Assembly: GCA_003996215.1 (NCBI GenBank)
Contig: QJPP01007577.1
Coordinates: 248,001 to 312,000, forward strand
Source of the DNA: Jaltomata sinuosa
Lineage: Eukaryota; Streptophyta; Magnoliopsida; Solanales; Solanaceae
Direction of reading: 5' to 3'
Length of the DNA: 64,000 bases
The notes below the pieces were generated by a model. The model made no database searches. It worked only from the letters and a program-made list of their open reading frames with translations, and was not told where the DNA came from. Shown here one piece after another: positions 21,851 through 34,646 of this stretch. Each line of letters opens with the position of its first letter. Within the stretch, counting starts at the first letter, position 1. The position numbers were made by a program, and so were the translations under genes.

Positions 21851-22862
21851 TCCTTATGAGGTTTCTAACTTCCTCTAGCTGAGGAGTTTGTTGGGAGTGC
21901 CTTTTAGTTTATACTTCTAATGATTTTGTTGGTCTATGGTAATGTTTCACAGTATTACCAAAAAAAAGTTCGTAGACATTTTGAAAAGTAACTTTCAAAA
22001 TCAATGAAAAGATTTCATAGAAAACATGAGATGATTTTGTAAAATATGAAATAGACTCCAAAATAATGAGGAAAGTTCATAAGGTTTGAAAAAAATCCAT
22101 GGACATGAAGTAAGAATCACAATTCAAGGAAAGACTTTAATTATGGAATTTCTATTGATTTTCATGAAGGATTTAAAAAGGGTCCTTATCGAGAGATAAA
22201 GAAACTAAATTCAAGAATTTGATTACAAGCTCTAACTTAATTCATGGATAAAACTAACTATTAAAACATACTTATGTGGAAGAACCTGATTCTCACACTG
22301 AAGGTTAGCCTTACATACCTGAGAGCTGAAGAATCTAAGGAGGAAAATTACTAGATCCCTTCCTTAGAGCTTTGGAGGAGTGGTTTTTGAAACCCTTGAA
22401 GTTCTGAAAGAGGAGAGGAATTGTCCGATGAAATTTTGAGTGTTTAACCACTTTAGGGAGTTTAAAAGTTGTGCTTAGTGATTTTCTATAGGAGTTAGGA
22501 CGAAAACACTCTTATTTAAAGAAAGTTGGAAAAATTTCCCATTTGGAAAAGGAGGTGTATGCTGCACAGCCCATAACAGAGTATGGGTTGTTTTTCGTGG
22601 AGCTCATAATGGACTTTGGGTTATTCGTCATGGAGCCCATAGCGGAGGAAGACATATTTTTCAATTTTTTTAAGTTTGGTGACAGGTGCGGCATGAACCT
22701 CATAACGTAGGCCTACCAACGTGTCACTCTGGAACTTTCATTTTTGTTTTGAAACTCATTCCAAATGATTTCTAATCAATCTAAGGGTTATACGACTTGA
22801 TTTTTAAGCTCTACTAGGCATATGGGACAACGCAAACATAACATGAAGTATGAGGTGTTACA

Positions 22863-23749
22863 ACATGTATAGTGTAATATAAATCAAACAGAGTGAAATA
22901 ATGATATATGAGTTGACTGACCAAACATCGATATCGTTTTGGGTCTTCAAATACCAGTCCACCATCTAGTGCCAACATATGGTTTTTCTCCAAAGGAGTG
23001 CTAACAGGCTAGGCTCCTAATAGTTTGACCTAGAAATATGCCCAAGACTTATTTCTATTGGCCAAAAAATATCCATTCTGATTTCTCGCAACCTCAAATC
23101 CTAAAAATATTTTAGAGCACCCAAAATCCTTCATGTGAAAACATTAACTGATATAGGTGTTGATTTGTTGATTAGCAGTAGGATCATTCCCATAAATAAT
23201 CAAGTTATCAACGTAAATAAGGACATTGATCTACATATCTTTTCATTCTGAAGCAAACAAAGAATAGTCGAATATGATTCCTTGAACCTATGATTTTTCA
23301 AGGCAGTCGACAACTTGGCAAAACAATAACGCACAACATGTTAAAGAGATTTCTGAAACCAAGATGCCTTTCTTAGACTTGTAACCTGAGACCCGAGATG
23401 TAATTTCATAAAAGCTTCTCTGTGGAGATCCTTATGCAGGAATTTATTATGAACATCCATCTGATATAATTTTTAGTCCTTGCTGATGCAACAACCTAAA
23501 TTGTCTGAATAGTTAAAATCTTAGAGATTGGGGAAAATATCTGTATAATCAATTCTTTCCACTTGATTGTTGCCAAAAATTATCAAGCGAGACTTATATT
23601 GCTTGATGGTGTTGTTCGAGTTGTATTTGATATTGTAAACCCACATATAACCAAGTTCTTTCTTATTAGGAGGCAGGTCATCTATCACCCATGTTTCATT
23701 ATTTTCCAATGGTTGTATCTTCTGCAAAATTATCTTTATTCCACATTCA
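22863..23749 (-). pseudogene. copia reverse transcriptase portion (5' half of split relic)
   Basis: On the minus strand 23727-23521 reads LENNETWVIDDLPPNKKELG, then WVYNIKY and YTDIFPNL, the familiar beginning of the copia reverse transcriptase domain. Downstream, in shifting frames, come QMDVHNKFLHKDL and a KYF-x-LRLRE string. The relic continues at 16061-15250 after the inserted LTR. Its 5' part is cut at 23749 by a different LTR fragment. Non-functional. Confidence 0.8.
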
Positions 23750-24100
23750 TGTAATGTCCCTCAAGGTCATTTTTACAATTGTTTTCTTCTTTTTCCCCGT
23801 TTAACTCTTCTCATATTCTTGGTTAAATAATTCCTGAGGTGAATAGATATGTTTCTGGGAAGTTTTTCAATTTTGAAAGTTTAAAACTTAAAAAGTTTGA
23901 CCAAAATTAATATTTGGGGTTGACAAGGTTGAATCCAAATTTTTGATGATTTCACTAGGTACGTAGGGTGCTTATGACTAGTAGAAGGTTCAACACGATT
24001 CTTGAGGCTTTTGGGAGAATTTTGGACCCTTGCGAGGATTTATAGAGTTTATTAAGTTTGGAGTTGACCATAATCAATATTTAGTCAAGACAACCTTGAA
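23750..24100 (+). repeat. LTR start fragment (TGTAATGTCCC)
   Basis: TGTAATGTCCCTCAAGG is a start typical of plant Ty3 LTRs, and the text changes abruptly from copia pol at 23749. The fragment is cut at 24100 by the 3' LTR of element B. No partner copy is seen in the window, so the identity is tentative. Confidence 0.4.
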
Positions 24101-27100
24101 TGTCACGATCCAACTTATCAGGTTATGATGACACCTACAACCCCCAGTTGGCGAATCAATTCCCGTAGCCTAAAATGGTTAGTAATGGGCTACTACCTAA
24201 ATCAACACACATAATAAGCATAAATAAGCAAAAGCAAATATAAGATAAAGACAACGTGGAAGCAAACAACCTGAATATATAATCTTAAGGAAACTACGCC
24301 AAACCCAAAGACCTGGTATCGATAGTAAATGAGCTTCTAATAGAAAACAAGTGCTAGAAATAACAAAACAGAATATACAACAGCCTCTTAATAAATAAAG
24401 AGTAACAGTGCCAAAAGATAAGATGTGGTCAAGCTCCGTTCATAAGGCGCTCACCCTAGTCTCGAATATCCAAAGCTGCACAAGTCTTCACGCGGTCAAT
24501 GGCAAAAGCTCACACTAATATCTGCATTAGAAAGATGCAGAAGTGTAGTATGAGCACCAATTACTAAGAAACGGGTACCCAGTAGGCATCATCGGCCTAG
24601 TGAGCGTATATAAGATATAAAGATAGTAACTAGCAGATAGCAAAGAAGCAGTCACAGAAGTAATAGAGAAATCATATGAAAACTAGCACGGATAGAAGTC
24701 AACAAGAATTACAAACATGCTATGCTAGCCACATAAGATTTATATAACACAGAACAAAGGTGAAGGAAAGAAGAATGCACCCGAGGTCCTTGCAATAACA
24801 ACAATATATATAAAGAAAGATTTTAGAAAGATGGCGATATACCGGTAACCTCAAGTAAAAAGGAAAAAAAAGGAAGCAATTAAACAACTCAAGCTAGAGG
24901 CAATATACTTAATGAAATCATGCTAAGAACCCAACTCAAGATAAGCATAGACAGAAATCAATGTCACAAGTGCAACCCTAGGATGAAATAAACTAAGCCA
25001 CAAAGAATCGAAAGCCACTAATCAGAATCACGATAAAGGATAGAATCCACTAGCTCACAAGTGCTCAGAAGGCCACATAAATAGTGCCACAACAATATAG
25101 GACCCACTAATCCATCAATAATCCAAAGTACAAATACTCGAAACCTCAACAGGCTAGAAACCACTAATCCACCAATAATTGAAGGCCATAATAAGCTCCA
25201 TAATAGGATATAAGTAATATAATCTACCTATAGTTCCAACGGGTCCATACACCCGAGGAATGCAATCAAGTGAAAACAAACCCTCCAGCATCCCATACTA
25301 CCGAAGCGTACACTGAGCACACAACAAACAAGGGTGGAATCCAAATACAATAGGCATTATGATGATGATGTGATGGAACCAGTGATGATAGTAACCCTAT
25401 ATGTATATCCTCTAGTGTCGATAGGCCCAGCATGCAGGATATATAGAAGGACATGACATGTATACCTCAACGGCACCATATATCTCTCCTTCAGCATACT
25501 CGACACGTAGCCTGTGGTCCAGATAGGCAAGGTCCATGGAGGTTCGTGACCACATACTAAATGCGAATCTCAAAGTATAACTGCCTGAAGTGTATCCAGG
25601 TCTAAATTAATAACTAGAACCTCATAGTACATGCCCAAAATCAAACTGGGTCTAAAATAGCAGTAGAAATGTCAAAACCCCCATAAATAGTGCCCAGAGT
25701 GTATTCGAGTCTAAATCAGTGATCAAAGTCTCAAAACCCCTCGTAAAAGGGTGCCCGGAGCATATCCGAGTCTAAATCCATAGTAAAAACATATGTCTAG
25801 CGCGATGGCATAGCAAATCCTAGTATCAGTGGGAAAACTGGTGACAAAATCATCGTAATATCTTCTTTACCCCAAGAAGATCCATAAAATCCATTCCAAA
25901 TTCCTTTTATAACCATTTTACCGAAAACGGGCCCTTGGAGCCATGCAAAGTTTAGAAAATTGGTTATAGTAGGCCCAAAGCCAAAACAATAGTAAAACAT
26001 GCAGAAAATCCTTTGCATGAATGATATGCTCGCAAACAATAGAGTCGCCCAACAACTCACAAACAACCTATCAGCCCTGCACAGGCACCATCAGCTCTAC
26101 AACACAAATATCCGGCCTAAAGTAATATCACGATGTATGGGACTCGGAGACATTCCCAAATATCACACCGTCTATGGTTCAGAGGCATATATAAAAGCCA
26201 CACAGGGCCATAATGGTAATATTACAATACCATAATGAGTACTACAAACAACGTAAGAAATAAATGGATAGAAGAGACAGACAAGGTATGGGGGTACCAA
26301 CCTAGAATAATCAACCCAAGGATACAAATTAATGTAGTTATAACCTATATACGAAAAGTCTAAGGTAGGAAAACCCATAAACTACATGTCATCCAACGAC
26401 TAGATGCTGGAATGGCATTCTCCAATCTTGAACTGCTTCAGGAAGTCTCAAATCATGAATTCACTGTCAACACAATATTCTACGTGTCAAGTGAATCCAA
26501 CAATACCCATAATGCTAGAAACATAGCCGGATCAAAATCTGGGTCACAAGCGGGCCTGTAGGCCTCGCAACCCAAAGACAGAAATGAAAAACACCATGGT
26601 GTTCCCCACATTCTCGAGAGATGCTCAAAAATTAAGCGGATTTGCACCATTATAAGGGCTCAAAATTTCTCAAGAATCGAGAATTAGAGAGGGATTAATG
26701 GAAGAAAATGGAAATTTTATGTGGAACTTACCCATATTAGAAGTCAATAAACGTTTAAGAATCATCAAAATAATAGCGTTCAGGTTGCTGGGTTGATCAA
26801 GGTGTGTAAATGGTCACTTTGGAGCTATTTTAATGGGGGAAATCTAGTTTAGACTTAGAGGAAATGAGAGGGGAAAAGAAGGCTTCCAGCCTTTATAAGC
26901 TGCAACTGCGCGCATACGCCATGACAACCAAGGAGTGCAGAGGAGCTGGTGCCAGGCGCTGGCACAGGCGTAGGGGCGCTGGAACACCCAGGCGGGCAGG
27001 CACACAGGTGCGACACTCAGGCACAGGCGCGGCCCAAGCGCACGCCCTGGCACCACCCTAGCAGGCAACGACAACAGCAACATGCCAAGGCAAATTTTTC

Positions 27101-27762
27101 AAGTGGTGGGCCCTAGGGAATGCATCTGGGGTCCCACAAACATAAATGAGCTAAGCTATTCAACTAGAAATGGCATTCCGGATCCAACAGAATTGACAAA
27201 AATCCCATCAGAGGTCGATTTAATGAAAAGTGTCCCACATGCCCAAAATCAACCTTTAGGCTAACTATTCCAAAATGGAACCTAAGGTCCAAAATCAAGT
27301 CCGGAAGCCTCGGGACCCAAACCAATGGTCCCTCTTGACTAAACTCAACATTCCAGAGCTAACGGCGCTGACAAAATTTCCATCCATGGTCGTCTGTTCT
27401 GAATGCTGAGCAAAGTCAACCAAACAAGCCCAACTGGACTAAAAACACAAAATGAGAGAGAATTCCAACCTGAAAAGATCCCGAATCCCAACTAAAGGTT
27501 CAACTAGACCAAAGTTCACGCTCTGGAGCTAAAGAAACTGCCAAAATTCAATTCCGAGCACAATTGCTAAGAATGTTGATTGAACTCAATAATTTCCTAA
27601 GTTAAAGCTCTAAAATAGGGAAATGTCCATAAGGACCAAATAAACGGCCCGGGCACTGAAATACCGGTGACAAAAAGCCATAAATGACTTGGAGCCGCTA
27701 TAGGCAAGCTCTAATAGTACAAAGAAGGAAAAAATACGAGAATAACTAGATGGGTCATTACA
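24101..27762 (-). repeat. 3' LTR of element B, about 3.66 kb
   Basis: On the minus strand it runs from TGTAATGACCC at 27762 to GATCGTGACA at 24101. It is closely similar to 32143-34103 over their shared part (for example 'gaagtgtagtatgagcacc', 'gcatcatcggcct' and 'ggaggttcgtgac' stretches), and also to 2353-6180. A GC-rich island of short 'ggcgc' and 'aggcac' motifs lies at 26930-27060, in the U3 part. Open frames here, such as those at 25797-26066 and 26844-27083, show no protein similarity. Confidence 0.85.
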
Positions 27763-30700
27763 TCATCCACTACTAAAAAGGACTTTCGTCTGCAAAAGTC
27801 AAGAAAGGAGGAAACAGTAGAGACCCAAGAACTGTGGATACAAATCCCATACCACTCTCTCGAAAATCTCGGGTAGCCTTCTCGACCAGACGACACCCAA
27901 CAGAACGAAAGCAAAAGAAAACTACCACAAACTTCAACTTCTCACAAGCCAAACTTAACTCCAACCTTTAACTTCCAAAATTCCAAAGGCCTATCAACCA
28001 AACCGTATCTTAAGAATCTCAACCGGAATGCACCGACACAATAACGAAACCAAAAGAATGAAGGCAATCAACACACATAACTCAAATCCTCGATACCACA
28101 ACTAAGTTCACCTAGAAAGTCACCAATCAAAACCTCTAACTCGTGACTCATTGATCCGCAAACCCCTTTTTACTGACCTGAACCCTTTGCACCATAATCC
28201 TGAAGCTTCACACAAGTCGAACACTCGAGACAACCTCAAAACATCAACTGACCCATCGGAGATCCATAGTTTCCGCTATGCTCAACCTCGAATGAGGCCA
28301 CCGTCATACTCAAACTCTATCCAAGCGAAGCTCTAGCCTACTACCCTTTGACATCTAAAATACCAACCCAAAGCATATTTTGAAAACTGGAACACTCTGC
28401 CCCAACTGACCATCAACCAATGGATGGATACCTTTGCTAAGATCAATCTCGATACTTGAACCCAACTGAACCAACCATCAGAGCTCAACTGAAACTCCCA
28501 CACCAGGGTTGGGGAAAGGCATGTATGAACACCCTATGTCAAAGGAGAATCTCCCAACTGTAGAACAAAACCAACCTCGTTGCACTGTACCATGTCTGAA
28601 TTGACAGAAAGCGAATGAACCAGGGCAACCTGCCTAAGAAGACCCAACCACAAAACCAAATCTCTGCAAGGAGTGTGGTAAGCCTACCACGAAGTCCATA
28701 GTCATTAACTAAGCTCTAAGAGTACCATTGCTGCTCTAAATACTCGAACATCATTTGGATTTAAGATCACCTTACTAGCCTCAACTCAGAAAGAAGTCCA
28801 CCATGCCACGAATATCAAGTCAAAACACCATGTAGGCAAAGGAAAGGATGTTTGAAGTCCAAGGTCGACACTTAGCTATTGAAAACCTCAAAACCTTTCA
28901 ACTCACCACTCGCTGGGTCAAAGCATCCACTGTATTGTACTAGTACACAAACCATCAACTCTGAAAACATAACAACATACCACAACTCTTGGCCCTTACT
29001 GGCCGAGTCTAACCCATATTGGAATCCCATACACAGATAACCCTTCAAAGAATTAACTAGTTCAAACCTCCAACTCTCAGAACACAAAGGCGATCATCAC
29101 TCTCAAAGTACCATTCAAATCCAAAGTATCCTTGACAGCCTCAATCTGCACAACCTGGTCACATATAACACACAATCGCTGATCCTCGAACCCAACTAAG
29201 GTAAAATGGACCTCGTATAGACAATAACACCATCGAGATCTGAAAAGTCTAGCCTAATCAAATGGTTAGCCAAGTACTAGGTCTCCAAGGCCAATGGCCA
29301 CTCCGAAACTGAAGTAGAGAAGCTAAGTTGCCCGCACCCGCTGCCTTCTGGCACAAAAATGCTGCAACTGGAGAGAAACTTTCATAAACCATCTGAATTA
29401 ACCTACTAGCCCACGATTCTAAGACCCAACTCCAACTGCCAAACAATACCTCTGTCAATCCTCAGAGTAGACCCATACGCTGCCGATGAACACTATAGGG
29501 ACTAAAGCCAATCAAGCTTTGAATATATAATTTTCCTAATCGATAGATGCTGCCGAGACTTGGGTCACCCAAAGAGCATAATAAAGCAAATCATAGTCGA
29601 TGCAACAAGCTTCTAAAGGTAGTACTGGGAATGGACATTACCTCAATCTCACACTAGAATGGAATCTGACCTCGAATTCATCTAGGGAAAATGCCACTGT
29701 AATCTATAGTCGGTTGAATCAAGTCACCAACTCACAAACCCAAGAAATCCTCAGTTGTCACCTCAGTCAGTTATTAGTAACTCACGCCCACATGATGAGT
29801 CATCTCAGTTAGTTGCTAGGGACTCATACACATATACAAAGAGTCATCACCTCATTTGCAAACCAAACAAAACCCTTTTCAAGGATATACTGAACTACAC
29901 AAACTCTTTCTCAGAAGACTCTAGAGCTGCTCCCATAGCTCCCACATCTCTTATTAGAAACACTTGATACGATGAAATGAGAGTAGGTTGAATGCCTAAC
30001 CCAACCAAAATACTACGATCAACACTCAACCAAAATGCTATAGTCAAAACTCAACCATCATGCCACAATCAATAACTCAACCACCATGTTATGGTCAATG
30101 CTTAATCAGGATACTACGATCAAAACTCATCTCTTTGGAACTTGGGAAAACAATGAAAACAACTCAACCAGACTTGAAACAGAATAAAACCATAGGAGCA
30201 ACCCATTCACATGCTAACTTCCTAAACCAATCAATCAGAGAAGGTCGATTCTAATTTCCCAATAAAAGAAAAACCATCCCATGCCCACTGGCATAAACAA
30301 CACCATTCTCCTTAAGACAAAACCTCAAACTCCTGTATATAACCACCGGTATCACACCAAACCAACAGAAGGACATCTAGCAAATGCTAGATAACGGCCT
30401 ATGCAACAACTATAATAACCGCTAGAAATCAAACAACTCAAACCAATTCTAGAACCATAACGAATACAAAAATAAGACCAACCAAGAAAAAAGGCTATCA
30501 AGACCTACCCACGAGTCACAACCCCGGGTAGTCACCTCTCAAGGACAACACACTCTATCCACTACTAAAAAGAATCAACCTACCGAGAAATTACACGCAT
30601 AAACACTACAACTGAAGTAGTAATACAACTAAACAAGAAATAGGTAGAAATCTATATGAATACATAAAAAGGGTAGATTCATAATGCAAACAACACTAGC

Positions 30701-32121
30701 ACTAGCCAAAGCTAACAAAAGCCATACTTGAAGCAACGATGTCTGGAACCTCTGCCTCTGGCCTACCAAGAGTGGAATTAGGCTGACAAGGTCTATCACT
30801 AGACTGAGTAGTCGATGTTGAAGGCTCGATCATCCTTTTATGGGGAAAATTTCTAGAATAGTGACCAATCACCCCATAACTATGGCAACCCAAAGAAGCC
30901 CTGCTCTGACACACTATGCTTATCAATTCTGGATGAATAACTGAACCACCCAGCTGATAGCCACCTTTAACCATATGGAGACCACCCTTACTACTCTGTA
31001 CACTACCTCTCTCTATTTAGGGACCACCTATAATACCCTGTACACCGCCTCTAGCCGGTGGCACTGGAACTCTGGGAGACAAGACCTGTTGACCCTACTG
31101 ACTGGAAGGTGTGATCATGGGGTAATCCCTAGCAAAGTGCCCATTCTCACCATACTAAAAACAAGCTTTACCAAATAAAGTTGGATGGAAAGATCTCGCT
31201 GAACCTGACTTGCCACCTACACACCTTAAATGCGAACCTTGAAGAACCTGACCTATACCGTGTCTACTCCGCTCAACATGCATTGTACAACCACCCTCTG
31301 GATCCTATGGAGCCACTAAAGCTGGACTTCTAGATAAGAAGCAATGGAACCAATATCTAGAAGATAATCCCCTATCTCGAGTCTGAGAACCTCGATAAAT
31401 ATCCTGACAATGGCGCCTCTTAGCTCTACCTCCATAAGCCTCACGACATAAAACCTCAATATCCCAAGAATGATCAACTACCTAAAAAAAGGTAGTCCTA
31501 ACTATAACCAAGTGATCTATCACTAAATAGAGCGGTGAAATCAACCCTCCAATGAAACTCTGAACTCTTTCAAACTCTGTAGGCATAACCCTAGCAGTGC
31601 ACCTAATCTCCTTCTGAAACTTTGCCTCGTACTCCAATACCAACATACAATCCTGCTGAAGACCTAGAACCTCAAACCTAATAGAAGTACCACTCGATAA
31701 ATTAGGTACTACCCCAATCTAGGGTACTAAAACACCCACGAGAGGACTCAGAGTCCTAACCATGGTGTCCTGAAGAACTGGGGTAGCATGAAACCTTACC
31801 GGAGGATGGGCTGGCCCCAAACCCCCTAACTGATTCGGTAAACTCTCACTCTAAGATCCTGGCACCAAAGGAAGCACTAAAGCAACAGACATAGAAGCCT
31901 CGACATTACCCATTGTCGTACTTATCCTAGGCATCTGAGAGGGAATGGAACAAATGAAGTTCAAAAGTCAATAAAGCCAGGAACACAAGATAAGGAGCCA
32001 AGAATATGGAACTTTTCCTAATAATTCCCAGCAGCCTCCCACAAATAGGATACATACATCATCGTACCAATCCATGAGACTGTACTTAGACACTTGCTCT
32101 TGTACCAATGACACCGGTGAA
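27763..32121 (-). mobile_element. Internal region of element B (gag but no pol seen)
   Basis: About 4.4 kb between the primer site and the 3' LTR. The first 1.3 kb on the minus strand is a broken gag. The remaining 2.9 kb (27763-30690) shows no protease, reverse transcriptase, RNase H or integrase motif in any frame I could read, although the homologous part of element A is equally non-coding. A purine-containing AGTAGTGGATG string occurs both just before the 3' LTR and again near 30558, so part of the interior may be duplicated. It fits a non-autonomous gag-bearing LTR element. Confidence 0.65.
30690..31930 (-). pseudogene. gag remnant of element B
   Basis: Broken frames give Tekay-type gag pieces in order: LEYEAKF near 31635, then MPTEFERVQSFIGGLISPLY around 31590-31530, and two zinc-knuckle relics. 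The knuckle near 31140-31165 reads CF-stop-YGENGHFARDY. The other, in 30702-30974, reads CHSYGVIGHYSRNF. In both, Cys residues have changed. The end reads GRPEAEVPDIVAS, matching element A. Multiple stops and frameshifts. Confidence 0.75.
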
Positions 32122-32140
32122 CCTAGAGCTCTGATACCAA
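32122..32140 (-). other. Primer binding site (initiator Met tRNA type), element B
   Basis: Minus strand TTGGTATCAGAGCTCTAGG, identical to the site in element A and two bases from the LTR end at 32143. Confidence 0.85.
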
Positions 32141-32142
32141 GC

Positions 32143-34103
32143 TGTCACGATCCAATTTCTCAAGTCATGATGACAGCTATAACCTCCCAGTAGGCGAACT
32201 AGTTCATGTAGCCTGGAATGGTTAGTCATGGGCTACTACTTAAATCAACACACACAATAAGCAGAAGCGGATATAAGATAAAGACAACACTTAAGAAAAC
32301 AACCTGAATATATAATCTTAAGGAAACTACACCAAACTCAAAGACCTAATATCGATAGTACATGAACTTCTAATAGAAAACAAGTGCTAGAAATAACAAA
32401 ACAGAATATACAACTATTTCTGAATAAATAAAGAGTAACAGTGCCAAAAGATGAGATGTAGTCAAGCCCCAGTCGTCAGGCGCTCACCCTAGTCTTGAAT
32501 ATCCAAAGCTGCACGAGTCTCCACGCGGTCAATGATGAAAGCTCACACTAATATCTGCACCAAAAAAATGCAGAAATGTAGTATGAGCACCAATTGCTAA
32601 GCAACGGGTACCTAGTAGGCATCATCAGCCGACTGAGCGCATATAAGATATAAATACAGTAACTAGCAGATATCAAAGAAGCAGTCACAAAAGCAATAGA
32701 GAAAGCACATGGAAACTAGCATGGATAGAAGTCAACAAGAATTAAAAATCTGCTATGCTAGGCATAAAAGATATATATAATACTGAACACAGGTGAAGGA
32801 AAGAAGAATGCACCTGGAGTCCTTGCAATAACAATAATATATATAAGGAGAGAGTTTAAAAAGATGGCGGTATACCGGTAACCTCAAGTAAAAAAGGAAA
32901 GAAGGGAAGCAATTAAACAACTCAAGCTAGAGGCAACATACTTAACAAAATCATGCTAAGAACCCAACTCAAGATAAGTGTAGACAGAAATCAATCTCAC
33001 AAGTGCAACCCTAGGATGGAATAAACTAAGCCACAAAGAACCAAAAGCCACTAATCAGAACCACGATAAAGGATAGAATCCACTAGCTCACAAGTGCCTA
33101 GAAGGCCACATAAATAGTGCCACAATAATATAGAACCCACTAATCCATCAATAATCCAAAGTCCAAATAATTGGATCCTCAACAGGCAAGAAACCACTAA
33201 TCCACCAATAATCGAAGGCCATAACAAGCTCTACAATAGGATATAAGTAATATAATCTACCTACAGTTCCAATGGGCGCCCATACACCCGAGGAATGAAA
33301 CCAAGTGAAAACAAACCCTCCGATTTCCCATACTACCAGAGTGTACACTGAGCACACATCAAATAAGGGTGGAATCTGAATACAATATGCATAATGATGA
33401 TGAAGTAATAGAACCAATGATGATAGTAACCCTGTATGTACCTTCTCTGATGCCAATAGGCCCAGCAGGTAGAATTCATAGAAGGACATGACCCATATAC
33501 CTCAAGTGCATTATATACCCCTCCTCCAGCACACTCAACACGTAGCCCCTGGTCTGAATAGACAAGGTCCATGGAGGTTCATGATCACATACTAAATGCG
33601 AATCTCAAAATATAACTGCCCAAAGTGTATCTGGGTCTAGATCAATAATCAGAACCTCATAGTACATGCCCAAAATTGAACCGGGTCTAAAATAATAGTA
33701 GAAATCTCAAAAACCCCATAAAAGGTGCCCGGAGTGTATCCACATCTAAATTGGTGATCAAAGTCTTAAAACCTCTCGTAAAAGGGTGCCTAGAGCGCAT
33801 CCAGGTCTAAATCCACCATAAGAACATATGTCTAGTGCTACGGCATAGCGAAGCCTAGTATGAGTGGGAAAATTGGTGAAAAAATCATTGTAATATTTTC
33901 TTTACCCCAAGAAGATCCATAAAATATGTTCCAAATTCCTTTTATAACCATTTTATCAAAAACAGGCCCTCTAGGCCATGTAAAATTTAGAAAATTAGTT
34001 ATAGTAGGCCCAAAGCCAAAACAATAGTAAAACATTCAGAAAATCCTTTGCATGAATAATATTCTCGCAAATAATAGAGTTGCCCAATGACTCACAAATA
34101 ACC
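32143..34103 (-). repeat. 5' LTR of element B, truncated
   Basis: It matches 24101 to about 26060 of the 3' LTR. Its U3-side 1.7 kb is missing: at 34104 the sequence switches to the end of another LTR. The missing part is not found elsewhere in the window, so the loss was by deletion or by a rearranging insertion. A full target-duplication test for element B is therefore impossible. Confidence 0.8.
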
Positions 34104-34405
34104 TGTCACGCCCCAAGATTATATTTTAGACGTAACACGAAACATGGGAACACAAGTGCCCCAAGCTAACCCTTGGTCATAGCATTCTCAAGCATAATAA
34201 AAGATAAGCGGAAGCATAATAGATAAAGTCGGAATAGCAACAATTGGATGATCAAGTCAAATAGGAATACAAGATCCATAAGAAAACTCAAATACTATTT
34301 ATGTCTGAAAAGCCTCTACTCATGATATAAAGAGTTGCTAGGACAAGACCTTAGCTAACTCGAAGTACGAAAATGAAAAGCTAACACAAGCCCTTCGCAC
34401 CTCGA
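34104..34405 (-). repeat. Fragment of a Ty3 LTR (3' end)
   Basis: Read on the minus strand it ends GGGGCGTGACA at 34104, preceded by a 'gaccaagggttagcttgggg' stretch. It is related to the LTR end at 39160-39240 on the plus strand ('gccaagggttaacttgggac'). Only about 300 bp remain before Athila-like DNA begins near 34410. Confidence 0.65.
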
Positions 34406-34646
34406 ACAAGAATACATTTAGGATTATGTTGGCTTGTGCGACACACTGTGCAATGCGCACTTTGGTTGGTGCGATTCACACACAGAGGCCCATGGTTACC
34501 TGATGTGTTTTTCTCTTCCATTGCATTCCAATTCCTTCTAAATTTGTTAACTTCTTGTAGTATTTTCTTCTTTTAATTAATTCAAGCATGCAAGCACATG
34601 ATGAGTATAAGCATGGTTTCTGCCACTAACATTCTTTTGCAGGAAT

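Larger units (their letters stand above)
17393..21968 (+). mobile_element. LINE (L1-type non-LTR retrotransposon), about 4.6 kb
   Basis: The element has ORF1 with a nucleic-acid-binding region and zinc knuckle, then an endonuclease, a reverse transcriptase and a C-terminal zinc-binding domain, and ends in a short A-run (21959-21967). Flanks are TTCATAGAC (17384-17392) and TTCGTAGAC (21969-21977), a target duplication with one difference. Near-full length, but both reading frames contain many stops, so it is dead. It sits inside the solo LTR and so is younger than that LTR. Confidence 0.85.
16062..22862 (-). mobile_element. Solo Ty3-type LTR, interrupted by a LINE
   Basis: The outer ends are TGTTACGCCCC at 16062 and GGTGTTACA at 22862, that is TGTAACACC...GGGGCGTAACA on the minus strand. 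Removing the LINE at 17393-21968 leaves an LTR of about 2.2 kb with no internal genes. The flanks are ACACG (16057-16061) and ACATG (22863-22867), a 5-bp target duplication with one later mutation. It inserted into the copia pol relic. This is the outcome of LTR-LTR recombination that removed the internal region. Confidence 0.8.

Noticed and set aside
26864..27083. Overlapping open frames rich in Ala, Gly and Arg on both strands
   Set aside because: They are produced by the GC-rich repeat island in the U3 of LTR B and have no conserved protein pattern.
29258..29458. 66-codon minus-strand frame in element B considered as part of pol
   Set aside because: No retroviral-type motif is present, and the homologous part of element A is non-coding.
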